From Bacteroidales bacterium UBA1181 (lineage in GTDB: Bacteria; Bacteroidota; Bacteroidia; Bacteroidales; Paludibacteraceae), in assembly GCA_002310215.1 (NCBI GenBank), contig DBYR01000002.1, forward strand, positions 11,312 to 53,733: 42,422 bases of DNA, read 5' to 3'. This document shows, in pieces, positions 18,186-27,141 of this stretch (the stretch's first letter is position 1; each line of letters begins with the position of its first letter). Both the position numbers and the translations under genes were made by a program. The notes below the pieces were generated by a model that was not told where the DNA came from, did not search any database, and saw only the letters and a list, made by a program, of their open reading frames with translations.

Positions 18186-19622
18186 CTATCTGACCATCAC
18201 ATTGCAAGTCTTCGGCTGTCTGATGTGTCGAGCTCGCTTGATGTACTTGACCATCAACGCATTGCACTTCATGCCTTGTTTTTGGGCTTCACATCTATGT
18301 TGGAACTTTGAGATGCTCATCACATAACTGCTGGTCACCACCTTATAAGTCTTTTTCATATCGAATCTCTTTCCGTCCATGTGTTTTAGGGTGAGGCGCT
18401 CGATTTGGGAGGAGTCCTTCGGGTTCACCTTCGCCTCATACTTCGCCCCGATCAGGAAAGGGAACTTCGCATCGTCGGCACGTTGGCAGGCCAAGAGGAG
18501 CGCCTTCAGCTCTTCTCCCGTCAGCTCTAACAAGATGACATCATTGTCGTAAGGGTCAATGCGGAAGACGTCCGCCAGATGGATATCGCCCGCAGGCAAT
18601 TCGGTGATCCTGACGTTCCCGTTGTTGATGACGGCGAAGTCCGCCTGTGTCTCTCCGATCCACGATTGCCCCATCAAACCTCCCATCGTCTCCTCGTCTT
18701 GGATGGAGTCCGCGAGTTGACCGATCACCTGGTTCAGCTCATCGTTCTCGGAGAAGTGTTTCACCAGCGCCTCCGCCCCCCTGTCCGGGGCGATTGTGCC
18801 GAGGTCGACAAGCTCCGCCTTCTTTCTTGTGATTTTCTTTCCGTCTGTCTCTATCGTTGTCACGGTGGCATACTTCAGCTTATTCTCCGCCTGGGTGATC
18901 AGCACACCATTCCGGGTCACGCCCCCATCGATTTTCGTATGTGAATGTCCGCCCACGATGATGTCGGCGAAGTTGGCATACTTCTCCGCGATTTGCAGGT
19001 CCACCTCGTAGCCCAAGTGCGTAAGCAGCAGCAACACGTCGCACTCCTCACGCAGGGAGCGATATTGTTCGATGGTCTCCATCGCAGGGAGAAAGCGTAC
19101 ACCCTCCACGTTGTTGGGGTCGGTGTCGGGTATGCCCTTGTCGTTCAGTTGCAGAAGGCTCAGCACGCCAATGCGCATGCCATTACGCATCGTGAACGTC
19201 TGGTAGGGTTTCAACCATCCCTTCAGACTGTCGGGCAGTTCCACATTGGCGGAGAGATACGGGAAGTGCGAATGTTTGATCATGTCGATAAATCCGTTAA
19301 CCTTCGCATCGAAATCGTGATTACCGATGGCCGAAGCGTCGAAGCCCACGTAGTTCATCAGTTCCGTCATGGGGAGGGAAGCGATCGGGTGTTGGTCGCT
19401 GAAGGGGTTGCCCGTGCGGTTATCCCCTGCGGAGAGCACTAACATGTTGGGGTAGAGGCATCTCAGGCTATCCGCCAAGTGCTTCAGGCGTGGCAGTTTC
19501 TCGAACGAGGCATGCATGTCGTTGACAGACAAGATGAGGATCTTGTTGTCGTTTGGATGGGCCATCAGAAGGCAAGAAAGCAAGAACGAAAACAATGTGG
19601 ATATGACGATTCTTTTCTTCAT
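18186..19622 (-). CDS. 5'-nucleotidase/UshA-like metallophosphoesterase
   Basis: The 478-residue protein has an N-terminal signal (MKKRIVISTLFSFLLSCLLMA). LLSC at 14-17 could be a lipobox, so it may be either lipid-anchored or soluble in the periplasm. The calcineurin-like metal site is visible as NDMH (Asp35, His37), AGDNRTG, IGNHDFD, LLLTHLG and GGHSHTKIDGG. The C-terminal 5'-nucleotidase domain shows ADFAVINNGNVRI and RIDPYDNDVILLELTGEELKALL. The family hydrolyses nucleoside monophosphates or related phosphate esters outside the cytoplasm. It lies 84 bp downstream of alaS with a hairpin between, so it is probably separately controlled. Exact substrate unknown. Confidence 0.9.
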   Translation of the reverse strand: MKKRIVISTLFSFLLSCLLMAHPNDNKILILSVNDMHASFEKLPRLKHLADSLRCLYPNMLVLSAGDNRTGNPFSDQHPIASLPMTELMNYVGFDASAIGNHDFDAKVNGFIDMIKHSHFPYLSANVELPDSLKGWLKPYQTFTMRNGMRIGVLSLLQLNDKGIPDTDPNNVEGVRFLPAMETIEQYRSLREECDVLLLLTHLGYEVDLQIAEKYANFADIIVGGHSHTKIDGGVTRNGVLITQAENKLKYATVTTIETDGKKITRKKAELVDLGTIAPDRGAEALVKHFSENDELNQVIGQLADSIQDEETMGGLMGQSWIGETQADFAVINNGNVRITELPAGDIHLADVFRIDPYDNDVILLELTGEELKALLLACQRADDAKFPFLIGAKYEAKVNPKDSSQIERLTLKHMDGKRFDMKKTYKVVTSSYVMSISKFQHRCEAQKQGMKCNALMVKYIKRARHIRQPKTCNVMVR

Positions 19623-19652
19623 GACAACGTGCGATAAACTATATAAATCAAT

Positions 19653-19684
19653 AATGGAGGGACAGGAAACCCCAGCCCTCCATT
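19653..19684 (-). terminator. Hairpin after alaS
   Basis: AATGGAGGG and CCCTCCATT form a perfect 9-bp stem with a 14-nt loop. On the minus strand it follows the alaS stop and is followed by ATTGATTTATA, a weak T-run. It is a likely but imperfect terminator. Confidence 0.5.
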
Positions 19685-19706
19685 ACTTCGTATTCATTCA
19701 AGGTTA

Positions 19707-22319
19707 TTAGATTTTGCTTAGCAATACGTCGAGGGCGCGTTCCAGTCCATCCACGTCCTTTCCGCCCGCTTGGGCGAAGAAAGGCTGGCCACCGCCGCCG
19801 CCCTTGATCTCCTTAGCCGCGTCGCGCACTATCTGAGTAGCGTTCATGCCCGTAGCGACAAGGTCGTCGGACAAAGCCATCGTGATGGCAGGCTTGTCGC
19901 CATGCTTAGTGACTCCGATGAAGACGAGCGAGGAGGTCATCACGTTACGGATCTGGAAGGCGACCGATTTCACCAAATCAGCCTCGAAATCTCCCTTGAG
20001 GATAATCACCTTCTGTCCGTTGCGCTCAACAGCATTCTGGATCAGTTTGTCGCGCAGGATGATCACCTTCTCTTGGATGAATTGCTCCACCTGTTTCTTC
20101 ATGGAAGCGTTCTCTTCCAGAGATTTCTTGATGGAGGCAACAAGGTTAGGCGCATTGTTGAAGAGCGATTTCAGGTCACGGAGCATGTCTTGCTGCATGT
20201 TCATGAACTCCTCCGCCTTAGCGCCAGAAACGGCCTCGATACGACGCACACCAGCAGAGACGGAAGCCTCTGAGAGGATGCGGATGAAACCGATCTCGCC
20301 CGTCGCCTTGACGTGTGTACCACCACAAAGCTCCATGGAAGGACCATATTTGATGACACGTACCGTGTCGCCATATTTCTCACCGAACAAAGCGATGGCG
20401 CCCATGTTGCGGGCCTCCTCGATCGGCACGTCGCGGTGTTCCTCCAATTGAATGTTCTGGCGCACCATGGCGTTAGCGATCTGCTCCGCCTTGCGCAACT
20501 CCTCGTCCGTCACCTTCTGGAAGTGGGAGAAGTCGAAACGCAGGGCGTCCGGTGCGACATAGGAACCCTTCTGCTCCACGTGCGTACCGAGCACCTGGCG
20601 CAAAGCGTAGTCGAGCAAGTGGGTCGCCGTGTGGTTGCAAGCGATTTGCTGGCGGCGCTCCACGTTCACCTCAGCCACGAACGAAGCGCTCGGGTTGGCT
20701 GGCATTTTCTTGGCGATATGCACGCTGAGGTTATTCTCCTTCTTCGTGTCGATGATCTCGATGGTCTCTTCGTCAGACTTCAGCAGACCAGTGTCGCCTA
20801 CCTGACCACCCATCTCGGCATAGAATGGAGTCCTATTCAGCACCAATTGGTAATATTCTGTATTCTTCTGTTTGATCTTTCTGTAGCGGAGGATCTCCAC
20901 ATCGCAAGAGAGCAGGTCATAGCCGACGAACTCGCATTCGCCCTCTTTCAGCTGTACCCAGTCGCCTGTCTCCACAGCCGCCGCGTTGCGCGCACGTTCC
21001 TTCTGCTTCTGCATCTCCTGGTTGAACTCAGTCTCATTGACCGTCATGCCATTCTCGCGGAGGATCAGCTCCGTCAAGTCCAATGGGAAGCCGAAGGTGT
21101 CGTAGAGGGTGAAACCATCCTTACCGGAGATCTCACTCTTGCCAGCCGCCTTCGTGTCCGCCATCACCTTATCCAGTAGGCGGATACCCGTCTCCAGCGT
21201 GCGGAGGAAAGACTCCTCCTCCTCTTTGATCACCTTCTCGACGAGCGATTGTTGAGCGATCAGTTCAGGGTAAGCGTCACCCATCGTGTCGATGAGGGCA
21301 GGGAGCAACTTGTACAAGAAAGCCGAACGTTGCCCGAGGAAGGTGTAGCCGTAGCGTACGGCACGTCTCAAGATCCTACGGATCACGTAGCCCGCCTTCG
21401 CGTTAGAAGGCAATTGGCCGTCGGTGATGGAGAAGGAGATCGTACGGATGTGGTCCGCGATCACACGCATAGCGATGTCGGTCTCACGTTTCTTCCCATA
21501 CTCGCAGTCGCAGATCTTACCGATCGCCTTGAGGATAGGTTGGAAAACATCCGTGTCGTAGTTAGACTTCTTGCCCTGCAAAGCCATGCAGAGGCGTTCG
21601 AAGCCCATACCCGTGTCCACATGCTTGGCAGGGAGTGGCTCCAACGAGCCATCCGCCTTACGGTTGAACTGCATGAAGACGTTGTTCCAGATCTCGATGA
21701 CCTGCGGGTTGTCTTTGTTGACCAGATCGACGCCAGGCACCTTCGCGCGCTCCGCGTCGTCACGTAGGTCGATATGGATTTCGGAGCAAGGACCGCACGG
21801 ACCCGTGTCGCCCATCTCCCAGAAATTATCATGTTTGTTACCGTTGATGATACGGTCCTTAGGCAAGAACTGCGCCCAGATCTCAGCGGCCTCATCGTCC
21901 CTTTCGAGGTTATCTTCCTTGCTTCCTTCGAAGACCGTCGCATAGAGACGGTTCGGGTCGATCTTCAGCACGTCCACAAGATATTCCCACGCCCATGAGA
22001 TGGCCTCCTTCTTGAAGTAATCTCCGAAAGACCAGTTGCCCAACATCTCGAACATGGTGTGGTGGTAAGTATCGAGGCCCACCTCCTCCAAATCGTTGTG
22101 CTTTCCGCTCACGCGGAGGCATTTCTGCGAGTCAGCGACACGCGGGTATTTGCGGGGCGCATTGCCCAAAAATATATCTTTGAACTGATTCATACCCGCA
22201 TTGGTGAACATCAATGTGGGATCGTTTTTCACCACCATAGGAGCGGAAGGGACGATGGTATGGCCCTTCGACGCGAAGAAGTCGGTGAACGATTTGCGGA
22301 TTTCTTTTGCTGTTAACAT
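19707..22319 (-). CDS. alaS: Alanyl-tRNA synthetase
   Basis: I place the start at the ATG giving MLTAKEIRKSFTDFF (870 residues). The frame extends 12 codons further to 22355, but family members begin at MLTAKEIR-like sequence, and the longer start would overrun the divergent promoter region. Class II catalytic motifs include GHTIVPSAPMV, TNAGMNQFKD and WSFGDYFKKEAI. The editing and zinc-binding domain shows HTATHLLDYAL and CGGTHV, and the C-Ala domain has GGGGGQPFFAQAGGKD near the end. The enzyme charges tRNA-Ala and edits mischarged Ser or Gly. It is divergent from the M23 peptidase gene. Confidence 0.97.
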   Translation of the reverse strand: MLTAKEIRKSFTDFFASKGHTIVPSAPMVVKNDPTLMFTNAGMNQFKDIFLGNAPRKYPRVADSQKCLRVSGKHNDLEEVGLDTYHHTMFEMLGNWSFGDYFKKEAISWAWEYLVDVLKIDPNRLYATVFEGSKEDNLERDDEAAEIWAQFLPKDRIINGNKHDNFWEMGDTGPCGPCSEIHIDLRDDAERAKVPGVDLVNKDNPQVIEIWNNVFMQFNRKADGSLEPLPAKHVDTGMGFERLCMALQGKKSNYDTDVFQPILKAIGKICDCEYGKKRETDIAMRVIADHIRTISFSITDGQLPSNAKAGYVIRRILRRAVRYGYTFLGQRSAFLYKLLPALIDTMGDAYPELIAQQSLVEKVIKEEEESFLRTLETGIRLLDKVMADTKAAGKSEISGKDGFTLYDTFGFPLDLTELILRENGMTVNETEFNQEMQKQKERARNAAAVETGDWVQLKEGECEFVGYDLLSCDVEILRYRKIKQKNTEYYQLVLNRTPFYAEMGGQVGDTGLLKSDEETIEIIDTKKENNLSVHIAKKMPANPSASFVAEVNVERRQQIACNHTATHLLDYALRQVLGTHVEQKGSYVAPDALRFDFSHFQKVTDEELRKAEQIANAMVRQNIQLEEHRDVPIEEARNMGAIALFGEKYGDTVRVIKYGPSMELCGGTHVKATGEIGFIRILSEASVSAGVRRIEAVSGAKAEEFMNMQQDMLRDLKSLFNNAPNLVASIKKSLEENASMKKQVEQFIQEKVIILRDKLIQNAVERNGQKVIILKGDFEADLVKSVAFQIRNVMTSSLVFIGVTKHGDKPAITMALSDDLVATGMNATQIVRDAAKEIKGGGGGQPFFAQAGGKDVDGLERALDVLLSKI

Positions 22320-22372
22320 CTTATATTTTATTATTCGATGTCGCGAAAGTAGCACATTTCCGACAAAAAAAC

Positions 22373-22380
22373 TATCTTTG
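22373..22380 (+). promoter_or_regulatory. -7 promoter element for the M23-MerR-UPF0126 genes
   Basis: TATCTTTG fits TAnnTTTG and is 29 nt before the ATG at 22410. On the opposite strand TACTTTCG (22344-22351) is a one-mismatch candidate for alaS. The 90-bp gap therefore probably holds both promoters. Confidence 0.55.
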
Positions 22381-22409
22381 CCATCGCATTTTATTTAGGA
22401 AACTATAAC

Positions 22410-23381
22410 ATGGCGAAAGCGAAATACCAGTTCAACCCCAAAACGTTATCGTTCGAGCGGGTTGACAACACCATACGACATTGGGCGAATTGGTTCTTGT
22501 CCCATTTGCTCACGGGTATCTTGACGGGCTTGGCCTGTTTCATCATATTCGCCCTTTTCATCGAGTCTCCGAGGGAAAAGACACTTCGCAGCGAGCGGGA
22601 ACAATTGGAGGCGCAATACGAGTTGTTGAACGCCCAGTTGGATGAGGTGCAGAGTGTCTTGACGGACATCCAACAACGTGATGATAACCTCTATCGACTC
22701 ATTGTGCAGGCTGACCCTGTCAGCAAAGGCATACGCATGGGGGCGGACTATCAGAACAAGTACAGGGATTTGCGTTCCCGCACCAATTCGGAGATCGCGG
22801 CGAACACTTCCGCTACGATGGACCGCATCCGTCGGCAACTCTTCGTGCAATCCACCTCGTTCGATGAGGTGGTGAACCTCGCGCGCAACAAGGAGGATAT
22901 GCTACTCTGTATCCCTGCCATCCAACCTGTCATGAACAAAAACTTGAAGCGAATGGCCTCTGGTTATGGCTACCGTATCGACCCGATTTACAAAACACCG
23001 AAATTCCACGCCGGGATGGACTTCTCCGGTGATATTGGTACGAATGTGTTCGCCACGGGAAAGGGTGTCATCGAATTCCGTGGATGGATGCAGGGCTACG
23101 GCAACGTGGTGATCGTGGACCATGGCTACGGATACAAGACGTTGTACGGACACTTGAACAATTTTGTGAGCAACCTGAGGGTGGGCTCCCCCGTCACCAG
23201 AGGTCAGGTCATCGCCTATATGGGTAACACGGGTAAATCGACTGGCCCGCACGTGCATTACGAGGTGCGTTACAAAGACAAGGCGGTGGACCCCCGTAAC
23301 TACTATTACATGGACCTCTCCCCGAAACAATACGACGAGATGGTGCAAATCGTCTCCAACAACGGAAATATTTTCGACTGA
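22410..23381 (+). CDS. Membrane-anchored M23 (LytM-type) peptidase
   Basis: The 323-residue protein has a short cytoplasmic N-terminus, one membrane segment (about residues 33-50, LLTGILTGLACFIIFALF) and a coiled coil (about 54-90, REKTLRSEREQLEAQYELL onward). The C-terminal peptidase domain has zinc ligands HxxxD (His200, Asp204) and HxH (His281, His283 in GPHVHYEV), so it looks catalytically intact. M23 enzymes cut peptidoglycan cross-links; this layout resembles MepM/NlpD-type factors in division or elongation. It heads a plus-strand unit with a MerR-like gene 4 bp downstream. Confidence 0.93.
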   Translation: MAKAKYQFNPKTLSFERVDNTIRHWANWFLSHLLTGILTGLACFIIFALFIESPREKTLRSEREQLEAQYELLNAQLDEVQSVLTDIQQRDDNLYRLIVQADPVSKGIRMGADYQNKYRDLRSRTNSEIAANTSATMDRIRRQLFVQSTSFDEVVNLARNKEDMLLCIPAIQPVMNKNLKRMASGYGYRIDPIYKTPKFHAGMDFSGDIGTNVFATGKGVIEFRGWMQGYGNVVIVDHGYGYKTLYGHLNNFVSNLRVGSPVTRGQVIAYMGNTGKSTGPHVHYEVRYKDKAVDPRNYYYMDLSPKQYDEMVQIVSNNGNIFD

Positions 23382-23385
23382 TGTC

Positions 23386-23754
23386 ATGAAAACGGGTGGC
23401 GTGGATAAACGGTATTACAACATCAGCGAAGTGGCTGATATGTTGGGTGTGGAGCCATCTACCCTCCGCTATTGGGAGAGCCAGTTCGATTCCCTCTCGC
23501 CCCGCAGGAACGAAAAGGGAAAGCGCTTCTATACGGCGGAGGACATTGAAGATGCCCGCATGGTGCAATACTTGCTGAAACAGCGCAACCTGACCATTAA
23601 AGGAGCCCAAAAGACGCTGGCGGAAAGCAAGGACCACGTGAAACGGGTCTTCGAAGCGGTGAAGAGACTTGAGGAGATAAAGGAGGAGGTGCGGAAATTG
23701 AAGACTGAATTTGGCACCGCCCTGAAGAAAACCATCACTATTGAGGAACTATGA
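23386..23754 (+). CDS. MerR-family transcriptional regulator
   Basis: The 122-residue protein has the MerR winged-helix start YYNISEVADMLGVEPSTLRYWE, then F(Y)TAEDIEDARMVQYLLKQRNLTIKGAQKTLAE, and a C-terminal coiled coil (EAVKRLEEIKEEVRKLKTEFG). It has no cysteine cluster for metal sensing, and no effector domain is visible. Short MerR proteins of this type are widespread and conserved in Bacteroidota. It begins 4 bp after the M23 stop, and its stop overlaps the next start (ATGA), so the three genes look translationally coupled. The target genes are unknown. Confidence 0.9.
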   Translation: MKTGGVDKRYYNISEVADMLGVEPSTLRYWESQFDSLSPRRNEKGKRFYTAEDIEDARMVQYLLKQRNLTIKGAQKTLAESKDHVKRVFEAVKRLEEIKEEVRKLKTEFGTALKKTITIEEL

Positions 23755-24365
23755 TCGGATTGACAGAAATATTGGAGAATATCGGTACGTTCGCCTTCGC
23801 CATCAGTGGTATCCGTCTTGCGGCGAAGAAGGATTTTGACCTTTTCGGCGCTTACGTGGTGGGCTTGGTGACCGCCATCGGTGGTGGAACCATCCGTGAC
23901 CTCTGCATCGGGGAAACACCTTTCTGGATGTTGAACGCTAACTACCTGATTTGGTCGGGCGTGGCGCTTCTCTTCGTGATTCTCTTCCGCAAGTACCTCA
24001 TCCATCTGAATATCACTTTCTTCATCTTCGATACCATCGGCTTGGCCTTGTTTACTGTGGTGGGAATGGAGAAGACCCTCTCCGCCGGGTATGACTTCTG
24101 GGTGGCGATCGTCATGGGCTGCATCACGGGTGCGGCGGGAGGTGTATTCCGCGACATATTCATCAACGAGATACCCCTGATCTTTAGGAAGGAGATATAT
24201 GCGATCGCCTGCATCATAGGCGGTTTCGTCTACTATGGTTGTCACCAGTTGGGCGTGGATGACTCTTTCTCCCAGATTTTCTGTGCGGTGAGTGTCGCTG
24301 CGGCGAGAATCTTCGCAGTTCGTTTCCGCATCGGTCTACCTCACATTAAGGGCGAGCAGGAGTGA
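23751..24365 (+). CDS. UPF0126/TRIC-like membrane protein
   Basis: The 204-residue protein has about seven hydrophobic segments arranged as an internal duplication. Each half carries a glycine-rich signature: GGGTIRD at 44-50 and GAAGGVFRD at 127-135. This is the YadS/UPF0126 family, whose members adopt the trimeric intracellular cation (TRIC) channel fold. Its ATG overlaps the MerR stop codon. A strong terminator follows at 24386. Cation or small-molecule transport is plausible; the physiological ion is not shown. Confidence 0.9.
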   Translation: MIGLTEILENIGTFAFAISGIRLAAKKDFDLFGAYVVGLVTAIGGGTIRDLCIGETPFWMLNANYLIWSGVALLFVILFRKYLIHLNITFFIFDTIGLALFTVVGMEKTLSAGYDFWVAIVMGCITGAAGGVFRDIFINEIPLIFRKEIYAIACIIGGFVYYGCHQLGVDDSFSQIFCAVSVAAARIFAVRFRIGLPHIKGEQE

Positions 24366-24385
24366 TCTGTTTGAAATAATACGGG

Positions 24386-24423
24386 AAACGGCGGAACTGA
24401 TTGGACTCGGTTCCGCCGTTTTT
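24386..24423 (+). terminator. Rho-independent terminator between UPF0126 gene and topA
   Basis: A perfect 12-bp stem AAACGGCGGAAC / GTTCCGCCGTTT with a 12-nt loop, ending in TTT CG TTT. It lies between convergent genes and can probably serve both strands, with the better T-run on plus. Confidence 0.85.
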
Positions 24424-24458
24424 CGTTTCAGGTGGGGGTTCCACCTCGTCGCGTTTTG

Positions 24459-26861
24459 TTATGCTTTTTTCTTTCCCGCTGTCTTCTTGGTTGTTGTGGT
24501 TGAGGCGCTTTTGGCCTTCTCCGGTGTCTTCTTGGTGGATGCCGACGTCCTCGCCTTTCTCGCAGGCTTCTTCTCGCCCTGCTCCTCGATGAGCTTTTGG
24601 CACTCCTCCACGGTCAGATCCGCAGGGACAGCGCTCTTAGGGATCTTGTAGTTCGCCCCGTTGTAGGCGATGTATGGTCCGAAACGGCCGTTGCATATCT
24701 CGATGCCCTCTGCCTCGAACACCTTGATGAACTTATTACGCTCCTGTTCCCTCTTCTCCTCGATGAGCTCGATGGCGCGCTCCGGCGTGATCTCCAACGG
24801 ATCATCCGTCTTCTTCAGGGAGACATACTTGCCGTCGTGCTTCACGTAGGCGCCGAAGCGTCCCACACCCACACTCATCATCTTTCCCTCGTACTCGCCC
24901 AAGTCGCGCGGCAGCTTGAAGAGCTCCAGCGCCTCCTCTAACGTGATGGTCTCGATGGACTGGTTTTTCCTGAGGGAAGCGAAACGAGGCTTCTCCTCAT
25001 CCTCCGCCGTGCCGATCTGCACGATTGGTCCGAAACGGCCGATCTTAGCCGACACCGGTTTGCCGGAGACAGGGTCGTCGCCCAGAATACGTTCGCCCAC
25101 CTTGTGTTCCGACATCTTGCCGGAATCCTCCACCATCGGGTGGAAATGTTTATAGAACTTATCAATCGTCGTTGTCCATTGAGCGCTTCCCTCCGCCACG
25201 TCGTCGAACTCCTTCTCCACGTTCGCGGTGAAGTTATACTCCATGATGTCAGGGAAATACTCGATGAGGAAATCGTTCACCACGATTCCCGTGTCTGTCG
25301 GGAAGAGCTTGGAGCGTTCGGTGCCATACACCTCCGTCTCGGTCTTCTCCGTTATCTTTCCGCCTTGCAGCGTGATGGTCTCATACGACCTGGACTCACC
25401 CTCCTTGTCACCCTTCTCCACGTAGCCTCTGGCTTGGATGGTGGAGATGGTCGGCGCGTAGGTGGAAGGACGTCCGATACCCAACTCCTCGAGCTTACGC
25501 ACGAGGCTCGCCTCCGTGTAGCGTGGCGGGCGTTGGGAGAAACGCTCCACCGCCTTGGCCGACTGGCATTTCAGCGATGTGCCCTTCTTCAGGTCAGGCA
25601 GCAAAGCGCCCTCAGTCTGGTCCGTGTCATCGTCCGACGACTCCATGTAGACCTTCAGGAATCCATCGAATTTCAGCACCTCACCCTCGGCGACGAAACA
25701 AAGCTTCTCGCCTGAGATGTTCACCGTCACGATGGTGCGCTCCAGCTCGGCGTCCGCCATTTGGGAGGCGATGGTACGCTTCCAGATGAGCTCGTAGAGT
25801 CTCTTCTCCTGTGCGTTGCCCTCCACGGTGTGGTGGCTGATATAAGTAGGACGGATGGCCTCGTGCGCCTCCTGGGCACCCTTGGTCTTCGTCTGATATT
25901 GTCTGATCTTCACATATTTCTCGCCCGCCATGTTCTCGATCTCCTCCTTAGCGGTGTTGAGCGCCAGGTTGGAGAGATTGACGGAGTCGGTACGCATGTA
26001 GGTGATCTTTCCCGACTCGTAGAGGCGTTGCGCCACCATCATGGTCTGCGAAACGGAGAAGCCCAATTTCCTCGAAGCCTCCTGCTGGAGGGTGGAGGTG
26101 GTGAACGGCGGTGCCGGACACTTTTTTGCAGGCTTCTTCTCTATGTTCTCGATGACGAACTGGGCGTTCTGGCAACGTTGCAGGAAGGCCAGCGTCTCCT
26201 CCTTCGTCTTCAGTCGCTCAGACAACTCCGCGTTCAGCTGCGTCTGCTTTCCGTTCACGTCCATGACGGAGAAGACAGCCTGCACACGGAAGGAAGCCTC
26301 CGCCGAGAATTTCTGGATCTCACGCTCCCTGTCCACGATCAGGCGTACGGTGACGGACTGCACACGTCCAGCCGAAAGAGCTGGTCTCACCTTGCGCCAC
26401 AAGATCGGAGAGAGCTCGAAACCCACGATACGGTCAAGGACCCGGCGTGCCTGCTGGGCGCAGACAAGGTTGTCGTCGATATCCCTTGGCGTCTCGATGG
26501 CCTTCAGGATGGCCTCTTTCGTTATCTCATGGAAAACAATTCTCCGGGTATTTTCTTTCTTTAGGCCCAACACCTGGAACAGATGCCAAGCGATGGCCTC
26601 TCCCTCGCGGTCCTCATCGGATGCGAGCCAGACAACCTCCGCCTCCTTCGCTTTCTTCTTCAGCTCCGTCACCAAAGCCTTCTTGTCGGATGGTATCTCG
26701 TAGTCGGGTTCGAAGTTATGTTCGATGTCTATGCCTATCCCCTTCTTTTTCAGGTCTCGGATATGACCGAAACTAGACAAGACAGAATAGTCTTTTCCCA
26801 AGAATTTCTCTATGGTTTTGGCCTTCGCAGGGGACTCGACAATAACTAAATTTTTCTGCAT
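24459..26861 (-). CDS. topA: DNA topoisomerase I
   Basis: This is an 800-residue type IA topoisomerase that relaxes negative supercoils. The TOPRIM start is NLVIVESPAKAKTIEKFLG, with DEDREGEAIAWHL as the acidic metal site. The catalytic tyrosine is Tyr288 in ITYMRTDS. The C-terminal part has repeated RFGPY / RFGAY / RFGPI modules instead of CxxC zinc fingers, as in other Bacteroidota, and ends in a Lys/Ala/Thr-rich tail (TKKTAGKKKA). The promoter is at 26891. Confidence 0.97.
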   Translation of the reverse strand: MQKNLVIVESPAKAKTIEKFLGKDYSVLSSFGHIRDLKKKGIGIDIEHNFEPDYEIPSDKKALVTELKKKAKEAEVVWLASDEDREGEAIAWHLFQVLGLKKENTRRIVFHEITKEAILKAIETPRDIDDNLVCAQQARRVLDRIVGFELSPILWRKVRPALSAGRVQSVTVRLIVDREREIQKFSAEASFRVQAVFSVMDVNGKQTQLNAELSERLKTKEETLAFLQRCQNAQFVIENIEKKPAKKCPAPPFTTSTLQQEASRKLGFSVSQTMMVAQRLYESGKITYMRTDSVNLSNLALNTAKEEIENMAGEKYVKIRQYQTKTKGAQEAHEAIRPTYISHHTVEGNAQEKRLYELIWKRTIASQMADAELERTIVTVNISGEKLCFVAEGEVLKFDGFLKVYMESSDDDTDQTEGALLPDLKKGTSLKCQSAKAVERFSQRPPRYTEASLVRKLEELGIGRPSTYAPTISTIQARGYVEKGDKEGESRSYETITLQGGKITEKTETEVYGTERSKLFPTDTGIVVNDFLIEYFPDIMEYNFTANVEKEFDDVAEGSAQWTTTIDKFYKHFHPMVEDSGKMSEHKVGERILGDDPVSGKPVSAKIGRFGPIVQIGTAEDEEKPRFASLRKNQSIETITLEEALELFKLPRDLGEYEGKMMSVGVGRFGAYVKHDGKYVSLKKTDDPLEITPERAIELIEEKREQERNKFIKVFEAEGIEICNGRFGPYIAYNGANYKIPKSAVPADLTVEECQKLIEEQGEKKPARKARTSASTKKTPEKAKSASTTTTKKTAGKKKA

Positions 26862-26890
26862 AATTATTCTGTGAATTTCGAAATCGGGTG

Positions 26891-26898
26891 CAAAGATA
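26891..26898 (-). promoter_or_regulatory. -7 promoter element for topA
   Basis: On the minus strand TATCTTTG lies 29 nt before the topA start, matching TAnnTTTG. Confidence 0.6.
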
Positions 26899-27113
26899 AG
26901 AAATTAATTAGGATTTGAGAAATAGGTTTTTCGAACTCGCACCTTTTTCGCCCATCGCATGCCATAACATCGCCCGCTTCCCGTGCTTGTCGTCGAATAA
27001 ACCGGCCCTGAATCAGCGGTCATGAGAAAATTTTATATCTTGCGTCTTCTTGTCAAAAGGTTTTTTCATTAACGTGAAGAAACATCGTATTCGTGATTGT
27101 TTCGAAAAAATTT

Positions 27114-27121
27114 TATCTTTG
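27114..27121 (+). promoter_or_regulatory. -7 promoter element for the AAA-ATPase/PD-(D/E)XK gene
   Basis: TATCTTTG is 20 nt before the chosen ATG at 27142. A further -7-like TATCTTGC lies at 27036-27043, preceded by GCGGTCATGA (27016-27025). The latter is close to a motif seen in front of three genes downstream (see findings). Confidence 0.55.
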
Positions 27122-27141
27122 TAAGGCTAAAAAGAAACGAT

